Below are positions 7,032 to 16,716 of a stretch of DNA of 64,000 bases, piece by piece. Position 1 is the first letter of the stretch; each line of letters opens with the position of its first letter. The DNA lies in the NCBI GenBank assembly GCA_021732085.1, contig JAKFVQ010000023.1, positions 156,756-220,755 of the forward strand. The letters run 5' to 3'. A model generated the notes under the pieces. The model was given only the letters and a program-made list of their open reading frames with translations, had not been told where the DNA came from and did no database searches. The stretch is from Candidatus Obscuribacterales bacterium (GTDB lineage: Bacteria > Cyanobacteriota > Vampirovibrionia > Obscuribacterales > Obscuribacteraceae). A program made the position numbers and the translations under genes.

Positions 7032-9629
7032 TTAACGAGTGGTCAGTGCCATCGTTTCGCCGACGTTTTCACCGGCCCACTGAATCAATCCCATCTCGAA
7101 TTGAGAGGTCAGGTCATCGTGGTCAGGGACTACGCGAACTGTGAAGCCGTGTCGACCGCTGCGAATGTAGCGAATAGCACCACTAAATACGGTGGCACCG
7201 TTGTCGGCCTTGCCAGTCGCACCCATTTCAACGGTTTGTCCTTCGGCAATGTTGCCGTGCGCATCAATCGGTCCATGATAAATTTGAACCGAGATATCGT
7301 CAGCAGTAAGTGCTCCAAGATGAATCTGTGCGCGAACTCCCAAGTCATCACCTACGCGCAGCTTCTCTGGGATATCGGTTTCGACCGAATCGATCCGCAG
7401 ACCACGCCACTCAGTGTTCACTTTATACTTCCAGTTCGCCATTTCTTTGGCTCGTTCGCCACCATTTTCCAAGAAATGAGCGTAGCGTGCAATTGCCGGG
7501 AAGTACATCTTATCGGCGTAATCACGCACCATGCGGTGGATATTGAATTGCGGACAGATCTCAATCATGGATGTCTTCATGCGCTGAATCCATCGGCGTG
7601 GAATATCATCCTTATCGCGATCATAGAACAATGGAGCGATTTCTTTCTCCAACAATTCATATATTGAATTAGACTCGAGCTCGTCCTGATTGTCTGAATC
7701 TTCGTAGGATTCGCCGCGTCCAATCGCCCAGCCAGTATGCGGATTATATGCCTCGTCCCACCAACCATCAAGAATGCTGCAGTTCAATCCGCCATTGAAG
7801 ACGACCTTCATACCAGATGTTCCACAAGCTTCAAGTGGGCGGCGAGGAGTGTTCAACCACACGTCTGCGCCTTGCACCATCCAGCGAGCCACATTCATAT
7901 CGTAATCTTCGATGTAAATAAAGCGTGCTTGAATGTCTTCCTTGCGAGCAAGATTAATGACTTGCCTGATGTAATCCTTAGCTGGAGAATCCTCAGGGTG
8001 CGCCTTACCAGCCATGATGATTTGAACAGGACGCTCTTTGTTCTGCAAAATAGAAGCGAGGCGTTTGATGTCCTTCATTACTAGAGTCAAACGCTTGTAT
8101 GTTGCAACGCGGCGTGCAAAGCCGATAGTGAGAGCGTCAGGGCTCAAGATTTCAGCGTATTCCTTCAACTCAGAAGGCAACGCACCGCGCTTTTCCATTT
8201 GCGAGCGAACTCGTTGACGGCAGAAATCCACCAGACGTTCGCGACGACGCCAACGAACGCGCCACAGTTCTTCTGCCGGAATATCTTCAACGCGCTTCCA
8301 GAGAGAAGCATCGCCGGAATCTTCCGACCAGCGCGGTCCAAGATAGCGATCATATAAATCTGCCATGTCATCTGAAATGAAAGATGCAGGGTGAATGCCG
8401 TTGGTCACATAGCAAATCGGCACTTCCTTTTCCGGAACTGACTTCCAATTCGATTGGAAGAGTTCACGCGAAACATCAGCGTGCAAGCGGCTGACAGCGT
8501 TTGTTTTTGCGGACAAGCGAATAGCCAGGTTTGCCATACTGAAGAGTTCAGTATCATCATTCTGATCGGCACGACCAAGCGCCATGAATTGAGCACGACT
8601 CAATCCCAAAGTTTGATAGTAGTCAGTAAAATATTTGTCGATCAGCTCTGGCGCGAACTTGTCGATACCAGCAGGAACGGCTGTGTGGGTGGTGAATAGA
8701 TTTCCGGCCAGCGCAACTTCCTTCGCTTCGTAGAAGCTCATTTTGTGCTCGTGCATGATATTGCGTATGCGCTCAAGTCCAAGGAACGCCGAGTGACCTT
8801 CGTTCATATGGAATACAGAAGGTTCAATTCCCAGAGCTTTCAGCACTTTGGTGCCGCCAATACCAAGAATAATTTCTTGCTTGATGCGAACGTCGCGATC
8901 GGCATGATACAGAGCATCTGTAATGTCTTCATCTTCGCGGCGGCGCTGAGGAATATTGGTATCCATCAGATATAGAGGAACGCGCCCAACTTGGGCTTTC
9001 CACACCTGGATATTAACCGGGCGCCCAGGCAACTCAACCGTAACGATTAATGGTTCGCCATTTGATTGGCGAACCAATTGCATCGGCATATTGTAGAAGT
9101 CGTTAATCGGATACTTTTCTTGTTGCCAGCCATCTGGATTTAGATATTGACGGAAGTAGCCTTGTTGATATGCGATGCCTATAGCGACAAATGGCAACCC
9201 CAGGTCAGAAGCAGCTTTAACGTGGTCACCGCTGAGAATTCCAAGACCGCCTGAGTAAATCGGCAGCGCTTCGGAAATTCCGTATTCGGCGGAGAAATAA
9301 GCGATCAAATCGCCGTTCTTGCGCTGCCCATGCTTCTTGTACCAGGTGCTTTCGCTGCGCAGATATCTATCGTTGCGCTGACAAATGCGATCCAACTGGG
9401 CGAGGAAAGCATCATCCTGAGCGGCTTCATCAAGTCTGTCCTGGCTAATAGTCCCGAGCATGAGAACGGGATTATGAGCTGTTGATTCCCACAATTGGCG
9501 ATCCAACCTGGTGAACAAATCAACGGTCTCATGATCCCAAGTCCAGCGGAGATTGTAAGCCAGTGCTCGCAAGCACTCCAGCTCCGGCGGAAGAAACGGT
9601 ACTACTTCAACAGTACGAATTGGCTGCAT
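7032..9629 (-). CDS. glgP: alpha-glucan (glycogen) phosphorylase, GT35
   Basis: This 865-residue protein has the DUF3417-type N-terminus and the GT35 catalytic core of the alpha-glucan phosphorylases, a group distinct from the animal/E. coli MalP type. Visible landmarks are AYFSAEYGISEALPIYSGGLG, VFHMNEGHSAF, FTTHTAVPAG, and the PLP-lysine motif EACGTSGMKVVFNGG near residue 605. It releases glucose-1-phosphate from storage or imported glucans in the cytoplasm. A run of six G (GGGGGGACTTAA) sits before the ATG. It is a single-gene unit ending in a strong terminator. No glgA, glgB or glgC is nearby. The call is secure; the precise substrate chain length is not. Confidence 0.95.
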   Translation of the reverse strand: MQPIRTVEVVPFLPPELECLRALAYNLRWTWDHETVDLFTRLDRQLWESTAHNPVLMLGTISQDRLDEAAQDDAFLAQLDRICQRNDRYLRSESTWYKKHGQRKNGDLIAYFSAEYGISEALPIYSGGLGILSGDHVKAASDLGLPFVAIGIAYQQGYFRQYLNPDGWQQEKYPINDFYNMPMQLVRQSNGEPLIVTVELPGRPVNIQVWKAQVGRVPLYLMDTNIPQRRREDEDITDALYHADRDVRIKQEIILGIGGTKVLKALGIEPSVFHMNEGHSAFLGLERIRNIMHEHKMSFYEAKEVALAGNLFTTHTAVPAGIDKFAPELIDKYFTDYYQTLGLSRAQFMALGRADQNDDTELFSMANLAIRLSAKTNAVSRLHADVSRELFQSNWKSVPEKEVPICYVTNGIHPASFISDDMADLYDRYLGPRWSEDSGDASLWKRVEDIPAEELWRVRWRRRERLVDFCRQRVRSQMEKRGALPSELKEYAEILSPDALTIGFARRVATYKRLTLVMKDIKRLASILQNKERPVQIIMAGKAHPEDSPAKDYIRQVINLARKEDIQARFIYIEDYDMNVARWMVQGADVWLNTPRRPLEACGTSGMKVVFNGGLNCSILDGWWDEAYNPHTGWAIGRGESYEDSDNQDELESNSIYELLEKEIAPLFYDRDKDDIPRRWIQRMKTSMIEICPQFNIHRMVRDYADKMYFPAIARYAHFLENGGERAKEMANWKYKVNTEWRGLRIDSVETDIPEKLRVGDDLGVRAQIHLGALTADDISVQIYHGPIDAHGNIAEGQTVEMGATGKADNGATVFSGAIRYIRSGRHGFTVRVVPDHDDLTSQFEMGLIQWAGENVGETMALTTR

Positions 9630-9893
9630 TTAAGTCCCCCCAACGTATACCAAGCGCCTGAACAAGCAGCACACGGCATGCTTGACATCAAGACTCTTTA
9701 TAAGGTTTGCTTATTGTCCCATATTGAACACTTACACGTTGTATCCTAGGTGCGCTTAGCAATGAATCTTCTTTCTTCCGCAAACTATGGAATGAGCCGT
9801 GGACAGCGGAAAAGAAACGAAGAGCTTCCAGATTAATTCCTGGATAATGGCATCTGCTATGTACGAAGACAGAAACGAGCCAGGCGAGGAAAC

Positions 9894-10418
9894 ATGGGAA
9901 CGTTCACGAAAATAGCACGGACACTTTCATTAGTTATGCTTTCCGGCGGTTCGGCAGCGATTGTCTTTGCTGCCGTCGTTCTGGTCAAAGCAGCGACTGC
10001 AAAAGGCATTCCAGTAGCAGAAGCAGCCACCGCTAATGCTCCCTTATTCATTGCATACAGTCGCGTAGCACTCGGCTCGGCAGTTGTCTTGTTGGTCGCC
10101 GAGATACTCGACCTCATTACCAACAAAAACAAAACTGGACTTTCCAAAGTCCGTTACGTCTCCAGCATAATATCCATCATAGCGGCATTTGTATTTGCGC
10201 TCGGTATCGTTCCGCCGCTCGAAGAGCTATTGCCAATGATCGCTCAAGACCCAGCCGCTCACGAAAAATTTCATAAGTTACACGAGATGTCGCGCGTGAT
10301 TTTTGGTATCAGCATATTAGGAGCGTTTGCTTCATTGCTTATTCCACTGTTTGGAAAGAACGAACAAACCAACGTGCTTGCATCCTCTTCAGCAGCCAAA
10401 GCTGTCGAAACGACATAA
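9894..10418 (+). CDS. four-helix integral membrane protein, DUF4149-like
   Basis: About four hydrophobic segments are visible: LSLVMLSGGSAAIVFAAVVLV, a segment starting at VALGSAVVLLVAEIL, SSIISIIAAFVFALGIV, and VIFGISILGAFASLLIPLF. A helix with HEKFHKLHEMSR precedes the last one. This order and the H..H....SR element resemble the DUF4149/TMEM205-type family, whose role is unknown. GCGAGGAAAC precedes the ATG. The HD phosphohydrolase gene begins about 50 bp downstream on the same strand, so the two may be co-transcribed. It diverges from the phosphorylase gene. Confidence 0.6.
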   Translation: MGTFTKIARTLSLVMLSGGSAAIVFAAVVLVKAATAKGIPVAEAATANAPLFIAYSRVALGSAVVLLVAEILDLITNKNKTGLSKVRYVSSIISIIAAFVFALGIVPPLEELLPMIAQDPAAHEKFHKLHEMSRVIFGISILGAFASLLIPLFGKNEQTNVLASSSAAKAVETT

Positions 10419-10469
10419 TCCAAGCAACAACTTATGGAGCGACCTAGCAAAAACGGAGATTCGAATTAC

Positions 10470-11786
10470 ATGCAAGCTCGCCCCCAAATGGCTCCGCGCA
10501 AACGCAGTTATCTCGATCCAATTCACCACGACATCGTCCTGGATCGAAACGATCCGACCGATCGCCTCATCATCGACTTGATTGATACAGCGGAGTTTCA
10601 GAGACTGCGCAGGATTCTACAGCTTGGCGTTTCATACTTCACATTTCAAGGTGCCGAAGGTTCGCGCTTTACGCACTCAGTTGGAGTGATGTACATCGCA
10701 AAGAAGCTCGTCGATATGCTTGCCGACAAGAGCGGATTTGTGCTCCGCTTCAAGCCACTAATTCTAGCTACGGCGCTTCTGCACGATATCGGGCACGGTC
10801 CATACAGCCACGTCACCGAAAAAATTCTCGGGTACGACCATGAAGACTGGTCATGCAAAATAATAAGCGGTGATACTGAAGTCAATTCCGTGCTGCGAGC
10901 TTTCAACCCAGAGTTTCCAGCCACAATCAAGGCGATATTGAAGAAAACACATCAGCCGAAGTTCCTGACTGACTTAGTTTCCAGCCAACTAGACTGTGAC
11001 AGATTCGACTACCTATTGCGCGACAGTTATTTGACCGGCACCGCATATGGTTTATTTGCCCTCGACCGGATCCTATCATCATTAGAAATTGACCCCGACA
11101 CGCAGCGCATCATTGTGTCAGGAGATAAGGGGCAAGCTGCCGTTGAGGATTATCTCTTTGCGCGGTACTCGATGTACCAACAGGTTTACTATCACCGAAA
11201 GAATTTGGCAGCCCGAGCATTGCTTTCTCGCTTGATCAAGCGCGCGAAACTTCTGGAAAGTAGGATTTGCTATATCGACGAAGAAACGCAAAAATGGCTC
11301 TCAGGAGAAGAGCTCAGCGTACACGAATACCTATATCTCGATGATGTGCAAATGTCCTATCACATCAAAAAATGGTCACAAGATAAAGATCCAATCATGA
11401 AGGATCTCGCTTGCAGATTTTTGAATCGAAAGCTTTTCAATGCCACCAAATTGCCATTTATGGACCTGGACGTTGTCGAATCAATCAAGAATAAAGCGAA
11501 GAAGCTGGTGGAGCAGAAGGGTCTGGATCCCGAGTATTACATTGCCATCGAGACAACAGGACTGCGCCCGTACGACTATTATCGCCCTGAAGCGAATCAT
11601 CCACAAACCAACATAATGGTACGCACCGAGCGCGGTGACATTCGTGAACTATCCGCCATCTCACCAACAGTGGAAGCGCTAGTGAAGGGTAGCTTCGACA
11701 CCTACTGGCTAATCTTTCCTTCGGAAGTACGCGACGCAATCAACAACATGATTGATTCGGAAATAAAAGCTCCAGCGTATAAATAG
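10470..11786 (+). CDS. HD-domain phosphohydrolase (dGTPase/SAMHD1-like)
   Basis: HD superfamily metal ligands are visible: FTHSVGVMYIAKKL, LLHDIGHGPYSHV and SQLDCDRFDYLLRDS. The preceding helix AEFQRLRRILQLG is typical of the dNTP triphosphohydrolase-like subgroup. Such enzymes hydrolyse dNTPs or related nucleotides in the cytoplasm; the substrate here is not determined. The start at 10470 is preferred because GGAG lies 11 bases upstream. An in-frame ATG at 10434 lacks a site but cannot be excluded and would add 12 residues. It ends in a helical extension after the HD core. Length (~438) fits the family. Confidence 0.85.
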   Translation: MQARPQMAPRKRSYLDPIHHDIVLDRNDPTDRLIIDLIDTAEFQRLRRILQLGVSYFTFQGAEGSRFTHSVGVMYIAKKLVDMLADKSGFVLRFKPLILATALLHDIGHGPYSHVTEKILGYDHEDWSCKIISGDTEVNSVLRAFNPEFPATIKAILKKTHQPKFLTDLVSSQLDCDRFDYLLRDSYLTGTAYGLFALDRILSSLEIDPDTQRIIVSGDKGQAAVEDYLFARYSMYQQVYYHRKNLAARALLSRLIKRAKLLESRICYIDEETQKWLSGEELSVHEYLYLDDVQMSYHIKKWSQDKDPIMKDLACRFLNRKLFNATKLPFMDLDVVESIKNKAKKLVEQKGLDPEYYIAIETTGLRPYDYYRPEANHPQTNIMVRTERGDIRELSAISPTVEALVKGSFDTYWLIFPSEVRDAINNMIDSEIKAPAYK

Positions 11787-12385
11787 CGACGATCTGCGCT
11801 TCTGAAAGCCCCCTCCACCTGGCCAGCAATAGAAAGCTCGAGCAAAAATCCGGACTCCGATAAAAGGAATCTACAACAATGTAATTTCAAGCTTTCCGCG
11901 CTAGCTCGCGTTGAAATCCACAGTGCATCAATACCAGAAGCGGCGATGATTCTGCGAAATTAGAGTATTTGATTCCAAGGAAGACGTGCTTGCATGGACG
12001 CGGTGGAGCGACTTTTAGAGAATGGAAGCAGTTCTATAGAGTGCCAACGCCCTAAAAGCTAGCGCTTGTGCAAGGTGTCGAATTCTGCAGTGCGCAGAAG
12101 TCAGCTATCGCAAAAAGCTTTGTGCAAGTGCTCATTATTTTGAGTGCTTAAGCAACGTAGTCTAGAGCCGAAAGATTATTACACAGTCTTTTCGATCACC
12201 CTCGTTATTACTACTGTCCGCTGAAATCATTCACGAACCAAAAGGTTCGTGCCGCACACTCCGCAACGATTTCACTCACCGCACCCACCTTCAAGCACAA
12301 AGCTTGACGCCAACCCATTTCGTTTTGATTCAGGAACAGCGCATAAATGATGCGCTTAGATCCGACTATGCAGGCAGGAAAAATC
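11787..12385 (+). other. 600-bp intergenic region, mostly unassigned
   Basis: No supported coding frame or RNA gene was found. The one clear structure is a perfect 8-bp hairpin at 12232-12251. The last 30 bp carry the AGGA element used by the metalloprotease gene. The length suggests a long leader or a lost gene, but no similarity to neighbours was noticed. Confidence 0.4.
12232..12251. repeat. perfect 8-bp inverted repeat with AAAA loop
   Basis: CACGAACC (12232-12239), AAAA, GGTTCGTG (12244-12251). No T-run follows, so it is not an obvious terminator. It lies ~135 bp upstream of the first metalloprotease start and could be an operator or an RNA hairpin in its leader. Confidence 0.6.
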
Positions 12386-13294
12386 ATGGCAAATCAAGAA
12401 ACAGAAGAAATCTCTTCGAACATTGAAAAGAAGTCCGCTGGCGATACCTCTCAAGAACAAGCGCAGGAATCAACTAGCCGCGAAGCACAAAGCAGTTTCT
12501 CTGCTGGGCAAGGCAAAGCCGCATCTGATGCCAGAGAAAGAGATTCTCAGAATGAAGTAACAAAGGGAGCATTGCCGCAACTGAAATTGTTCGGGGATTC
12601 GCAGTCGTTCTCGGCTCAAATGCACGCGAGGAAAAAAGCAGATGACATCGAGCCACCTGGTCATGCTGAACAGCAGAACAACGTTGAGCCCCGAGACCAT
12701 GGCAAGCATGGGCACGATCACGGAAAACCTCGACAAGCAGGCGAGCAAGGTGAGCCTCAAGAACCACGCGAAACAATAGATCCAAATGCATCACACAAGT
12801 TCCGCCACGAAGTTCGCCAGGCGAAAGGTCAGGTTTTGCAAGCGATGCCTGAGCACTTACGCCAGTTGCTGAAAGACGTGCCGGTCAATCCCGTGCGTTC
12901 AATTACGCATAACGAGTCTGGAGACAAAATAAATGGAACACACGGTCCTGATGGCATTAACCTTTCTGAAGTGAGAGAAGGAAATGCACCGCTGGACACC
13001 ATCCTCAAACATGAGTATGGACACGCTTTCGACGAAACAGCGGATCCGCCCTATTCCCAAGATCCGGAATATCGAAAGAAGATCGATGATGCGATCAAGA
13101 ACGATCCGGAGCTCAAGAGAATGCGAGATGAAGATCCCGATGGCTTCTATGCTGAGATGTTCGCAGATCTATTCGGCAGCAACCTTGGTGCCCGCGGACG
13201 CGATCTGACCCTGCCATATGCAGATCGTCTTTTCGCAAGCGCTCGCGAATGGGTGAAAGGCAAAATGATGGCCGGAGCCCGAACAAAAAAGTAG
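12386..13294 (+). CDS. HEYGH zinc metallopeptidase (lethal-factor/M34-like fold), paralogue 1
   Basis: The start at 12386 is set by AGGA 7-8 bases upstream and by collinear alignment with the paralogue at 13558; the frame is open further upstream. In 302 residues the zinc motif HEYGH covers 209-213, and AEMFADLF supplies a likely third ligand, Glu257. The spacing fits gluzincins such as the anthrax lethal factor catalytic domain and Pro-Pro endopeptidases. Residues 1-70 are polar and Gln/Ser-rich and end in KGALPQLKLF, followed by a His-rich linker. There is no signal peptide. The N-terminus could be a propeptide or a targeting tail for a non-Sec route. The substrate is unknown. Confidence 0.75.
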   Translation: MANQETEEISSNIEKKSAGDTSQEQAQESTSREAQSSFSAGQGKAASDARERDSQNEVTKGALPQLKLFGDSQSFSAQMHARKKADDIEPPGHAEQQNNVEPRDHGKHGHDHGKPRQAGEQGEPQEPRETIDPNASHKFRHEVRQAKGQVLQAMPEHLRQLLKDVPVNPVRSITHNESGDKINGTHGPDGINLSEVREGNAPLDTILKHEYGHAFDETADPPYSQDPEYRKKIDDAIKNDPELKRMRDEDPDGFYAEMFADLFGSNLGARGRDLTLPYADRLFASAREWVKGKMMAGARTKK

Positions 13295-13557
13295 AAAAGA
13301 ATTGGGGCGCTTTCTGCAAGTTCGATGGACCTGTTTAATCGCAACTGCATAAATCTGCAGTCGCGTCACTCAAAACCTGCACAGCATGTCATTAATTCTA
13401 TGGGAATCTTACGGTAATATTGCTAGTTGAAAGGTATTTCCGCTTACCTTATTCACCTTCACGTTATTACTAATTTCAGCGAACAAGTTCATACGCTTGC
13501 AATTGTGCACGAGCAGCCGCCTGTGTATGTACTGCTGTCATTAAGCAGGATATCGCT

Positions 13558-14472
13558 ATGCCAAATGAAGATAATGCCGACGTTTCCCAAAACGTCGAGA
13601 AGAATGCCGTCAGGGAAACGTCTCAAGAACAAGCACAAGAATCAACAAGGAACGAGGCGCTCAACTCCTTCTCAGAAGGACAAGGGAGAGCATCCTCCAG
13701 CGATCGCGCCAACAACAGTCGCGATGAAGTAGCGAAAGGAACGCTACCGGAACTGAACATCTTCGAAAGCTATAAAAATCATATGACCCAGAAAGCTGGA
13801 AGCGAACAGCAATCCAACCAGGATCACTCCAAACATGAGCACAAGCATCGCCATGGCAATGCTGGAGCTGACAAACCAAGCAGCCCCGAGAAACCGGGAG
13901 AAAAACCGGACAGCGGCAAGGATGCTCCACCAGAGCCTGAAGAAATAGTAGATCCAAATGCCTCGCCGAAATTCAGAGAACAAGTTCCCCGCACTAATCA
14001 GAACGTCCTTCGACAAATGCCGGAACACCTTCGCGACATGATGAAGGATGTGCCAGTCAATGGCGTGAAATCAATTACGCACAAAGAAGGCGATCCGATA
14101 AACGCCATGCACGACGGCAAGGAAGGAATCAAACTTGCTGAGAAAAGAGAAGGTCCGGCGCCTCTGGAAACAGTTCTTAAGCACGAATATGGACACGAGT
14201 TCGACATGAGCAAAGGAGAAACTCCGCACTCGGCAGATCCTGAATTTAGAAACCTCATTGATAAAGCGATGAAAGATCCACACATGAGAAAACACCGAGA
14301 TCAGGATCCCGATCTCTTCCACTCAGAAGTATTCGCGGATCTCTTCGCAAGCAATCTTGGCGCGCGCTCACAGCATCTCAACATCCCGTACGCTGACAAG
14401 CAATTTGCCGCCGCCCGCGCTTGGGTTGGAAGAAAAATGATGGAAGGCGCTAAGACTAAGAGTGGAAATTAA
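13558..14472 (+). CDS. HEYGH zinc metallopeptidase (lethal-factor/M34-like fold), paralogue 2
   Basis: It is a tandem paralogue of the preceding gene, 304 residues. HEYGH is again at 209-213 and the acidic third-ligand candidate (SEVFADLF) again at 257. The N-terminal 70 residues align without gaps (TSQEQAQEST identical, then KGTLPELNIF). The middle linker diverges and is rich in His, Lys and Pro. AGGAT lies 7 bases upstream of the ATG. The C-terminal blocks FADLFASNLGAR and LNIPYADKQFAAARAWV are nearly identical in both copies, so the fold is constrained. The variable linkers suggest different partners. The 263-bp gap between the genes has room for a separate promoter. Confidence 0.75.
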   Translation: MPNEDNADVSQNVEKNAVRETSQEQAQESTRNEALNSFSEGQGRASSSDRANNSRDEVAKGTLPELNIFESYKNHMTQKAGSEQQSNQDHSKHEHKHRHGNAGADKPSSPEKPGEKPDSGKDAPPEPEEIVDPNASPKFREQVPRTNQNVLRQMPEHLRDMMKDVPVNGVKSITHKEGDPINAMHDGKEGIKLAEKREGPAPLETVLKHEYGHEFDMSKGETPHSADPEFRNLIDKAMKDPHMRKHRDQDPDLFHSEVFADLFASNLGARSQHLNIPYADKQFAAARAWVGRKMMEGAKTKSGN

Positions 14473-14620
14473 TAGCTAATTACCCGGGCGTGACATTCCG
14501 CCTGCTGTATAACGGCACAACCGAGTGTAAGTAACTGCGCGCTCTATTTGACGGATAGCTGGGGATCTTCACTCCTCCCAGGTATTAGCGTTCTGGCCGA
14601 TTGAGCCAAACTATGCAAAA

Positions 14621-15382
14621 TCATGCACGCTTTGGCCTGAGCAGAACTTTGATCCAAATTCCCGGGAATGTTAACACCAGCATTATCAATATAACTGGTA
14701 TGGCAATCTCAAATACCACCGTAGACAGGGGTGCCTCTTTCATCATTGCCACAATGCCTGCTGTTATGTACTCCGCTTCGGGGGCACTTATCATCTGGTC
14801 GGAATCAAACGGCGCAAGCAACAGTTGCTTTGCAATAACTATCCATGGTCCAACATTCAAAAGAACAAGTTGTGGAAGTAACGACCCCAGACCATACGAT
14901 AACCAACCAATTAGAGTCCTGGAATTGAGCAAGAGAAGGAAGCTCTGCCATTGCAACCAAATGAAACCAATGAAAACGATTCTTGAAATTGGCTCGTTGA
15001 AAAAGGGGACGTAAATAGCTGGGCTTATTATGTATCCCAAAAAATAAGCCAAGTACGGTCCTGTTCCTAGAGCTAGAATGCAGATAACGCGAATTGCCAG
15101 CTCGATCCCAGTTCCTTTCGGCTCAGCTTGCTTAAGCTGAAGTTCACCTCGGCGCAAGGCCGACCGAACGTCCAAATACCAAGGTAGGACAACCGGCCAA
15201 AAGAGAAAAGCCAAAATAGCGAGCACCGTCGGAGAATAAGAAAGTGCACTATCGTATTTTCTCAGTTCAATCTTTTTGGAATCAAACCATAAAACTATGG
15301 CCAGGATTAATCCCAACACCGGCGAAGCCAAAACCAAGGCGATTAAAAGGAACGGAATTACAAGCAATCTTTTACCCCACAA
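14621..15382 (-). CDS. polytopic membrane protein of unknown function
   Basis: It has about six hydrophobic segments, starting with LLVIPFLLIALVLASPVLGLILAIVLWF and ending with IAIPVILIMLVLTFPGIWIKVLL. A polar stretch (DVRSALRRGELQLKQAEPKGTG) lies between the second and third. No family was recognised. The only in-frame start that keeps the first helix is a TTG at 15382, whose AGGG is rather far upstream, so the start is uncertain. It lies 33 bp after xpt on the same strand and is probably the last gene of the thioesterase-xpt operon. Confidence 0.6.
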   Translation of the reverse strand: MWGKRLLVIPFLLIALVLASPVLGLILAIVLWFDSKKIELRKYDSALSYSPTVLAILAFLFWPVVLPWYLDVRSALRRGELQLKQAEPKGTGIELAIRVICILALGTGPYLAYFLGYIISPAIYVPFFNEPISRIVFIGFIWLQWQSFLLLLNSRTLIGWLSYGLGSLLPQLVLLNVGPWIVIAKQLLLAPFDSDQMISAPEAEYITAGIVAMMKEAPLSTVVFEIAIPVILIMLVLTFPGIWIKVLLRPKRA

Positions 15383-15415
15383 GCGATGTTCTCATGCCCT
15401 GGTTTACAAACCGAA

Positions 15416-15991
15416 TTAGTCCTGCGCAAAATGAATTTTGTCGTCATCAAACGAGCTGATTCGAGCAAGGCTGATGATCGGCAAACCAAGATGCGTCAGC
15501 TTGTCTCTTCCACCTTCGAAGATCTTCTCAATTACAGATCCGATACCCACCAATGTGGCACCGCTCTGTTCAACAACACCAACCAGCGAAAGAATGGTTC
15601 TGGCAGTTGCCAGAAAATCATCAATGATCAAAACGCGATCGCTTGCATGCAAGTATTCGGATGAAACGATCAATTCAACTGCTTTCTTATGCGTATGCGA
15701 TTCAGACTTCTCTTTGTACGGATCGCCCTTCATCGTGATCGGCTGGTTTTTCCGAGCATACACAAGCGGTACATTTAGTTCAATCGCAGCTATTAACGCT
15801 GGAGCGATTCCACTTGATTCAGCCGTCAGAATTCTTGTCGGTTTGAGATCTTTGAAATGTCTTGCAAGTTCGATGCCAATCTCTTTCATAAGAGCCGGAT
15901 CGATTTGGTGATTCATAAAGGAATCAACCTTCAGAATCCCGTTGCCGAGGTACTGCCCCTCTTTCAGAATCTTCTCTTCAAGCAATTTCAT
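15416..15991 (-). CDS. xpt: xanthine phosphoribosyltransferase
   Basis: The 191-residue product follows the Bacillus-type Xpt sequence: KVDSFMNHQIDP near the N-terminus, ESSGIAPALI, and the PRPP loop VLIIDDFLATART. The family usually has LANGQ after the loop's Asp-Asp-Phe; here it reads LATART. It salvages xanthine to XMP in the cytoplasm. The ATG at 15991 is chosen because GGGAG lies close upstream; a GTG at 16006 is also in frame. It sits 26 bp after a thioesterase gene and before a membrane protein gene. No purine riboswitch precedes it, and the short spacing leaves no room for one. Confidence 0.9.
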   Translation of the reverse strand: MKLLEEKILKEGQYLGNGILKVDSFMNHQIDPALMKEIGIELARHFKDLKPTRILTAESSGIAPALIAAIELNVPLVYARKNQPITMKGDPYKEKSESHTHKKAVELIVSSEYLHASDRVLIIDDFLATARTILSLVGVVEQSGATLVGIGSVIEKIFEGGRDKLTHLGLPIISLARISSFDDDKIHFAQD

Positions 15992-16017
15992 CGTACCTAC
16001 TCCCACAACGCGCCCCC

Positions 16018-16431
16018 TTAATCATTAGCTATCGATCTCTCCAAAGCGTGAATGAAGCTCTTCGGCATCCGAATTGGTTTCATCTTCGCCATGTCGACAA
16101 AGACACCGACATGCTCTGCCATAGTACAAAGCGAATCATCAACATAGATTTCTGCCTGTATAGTAAGCGTCGTCATGCTGCGATCACTCACCCACATTTT
16201 CCCTACCGGCTTCTCAAAAAGCCGAATCGCCTTTTTGTAATGAATTTCGGTCGACACCAAAACTGGTGTCATCCCATCTGCTAGAAAATTCTGCAAAGGA
16301 CAATACATATCGAACATTTTCAAACGCATGTCTTCGAGCCAACGAAGATAGACCGTGTTGCTGACATGTCCGGCAAAATCGATGTCATACGTGCTGACAA
16401 AGATGTCATGCTCGATATAAAGGGCTTTCAT
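16018..16431 (-). CDS. hotdog-fold acyl-CoA thioesterase (YbgC/FadM-like)
   Basis: The 137-residue protein has the 4HBT signature: TYDIDFAGHVSNTVYLRWLED, with the catalytic-type Asp in the YD.D..GHV block. A strand with IHYKKAIRLFEKP follows, then the late VFVDMAKMKP strand. The family hydrolyses acyl-CoA thioesters, or acts on acyl-ACP, in the cytoplasm. The ATG at 16431 is preferred over 16464 because CGGAGAGC ends 4-5 bases upstream. It is the first gene of a three-gene minus-strand run with xpt. No functional link between the two is obvious. Confidence 0.85.
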   Translation of the reverse strand: MKALYIEHDIFVSTYDIDFAGHVSNTVYLRWLEDMRLKMFDMYCPLQNFLADGMTPVLVSTEIHYKKAIRLFEKPVGKMWVSDRSMTTLTIQAEIYVDDSLCTMAEHVGVFVDMAKMKPIRMPKSFIHALERSIAND

Positions 16432-16716
16432 AAGCTCTCCGCTTGCACACGTATATGTCAACACAATAATGGCGCAACTAAATTACCGCCAGTTTATTTC
16501 GCGAATCTTTCATCCTAATCACATGCTTGTCACATTCGTTTGTTTTCATTTATGGGAGTCCCCAATAAGACCGAAAATCCCATACCGACGCATAGGAGCC
16601 GCGAGCACGCCTACGCATCCCTCCCACGCCACTTGCCACCAACACCGTTTGTGGCATAAGATTTGATTGCTTTAATTGGCTTGTAGCAATTGCAGCCTAG
16701 TAGAAAGATATTCCTC

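Noticed and set aside
7101..7667. 188-codon ORF antisense to glgP
   Set aside because: No ribosome binding site, and it is a shadow of a highly conserved gene.
15992..16017. Purine riboswitch before xpt
   Set aside because: Only 26 bp separate xpt from the thioesterase gene, too short for an aptamer.
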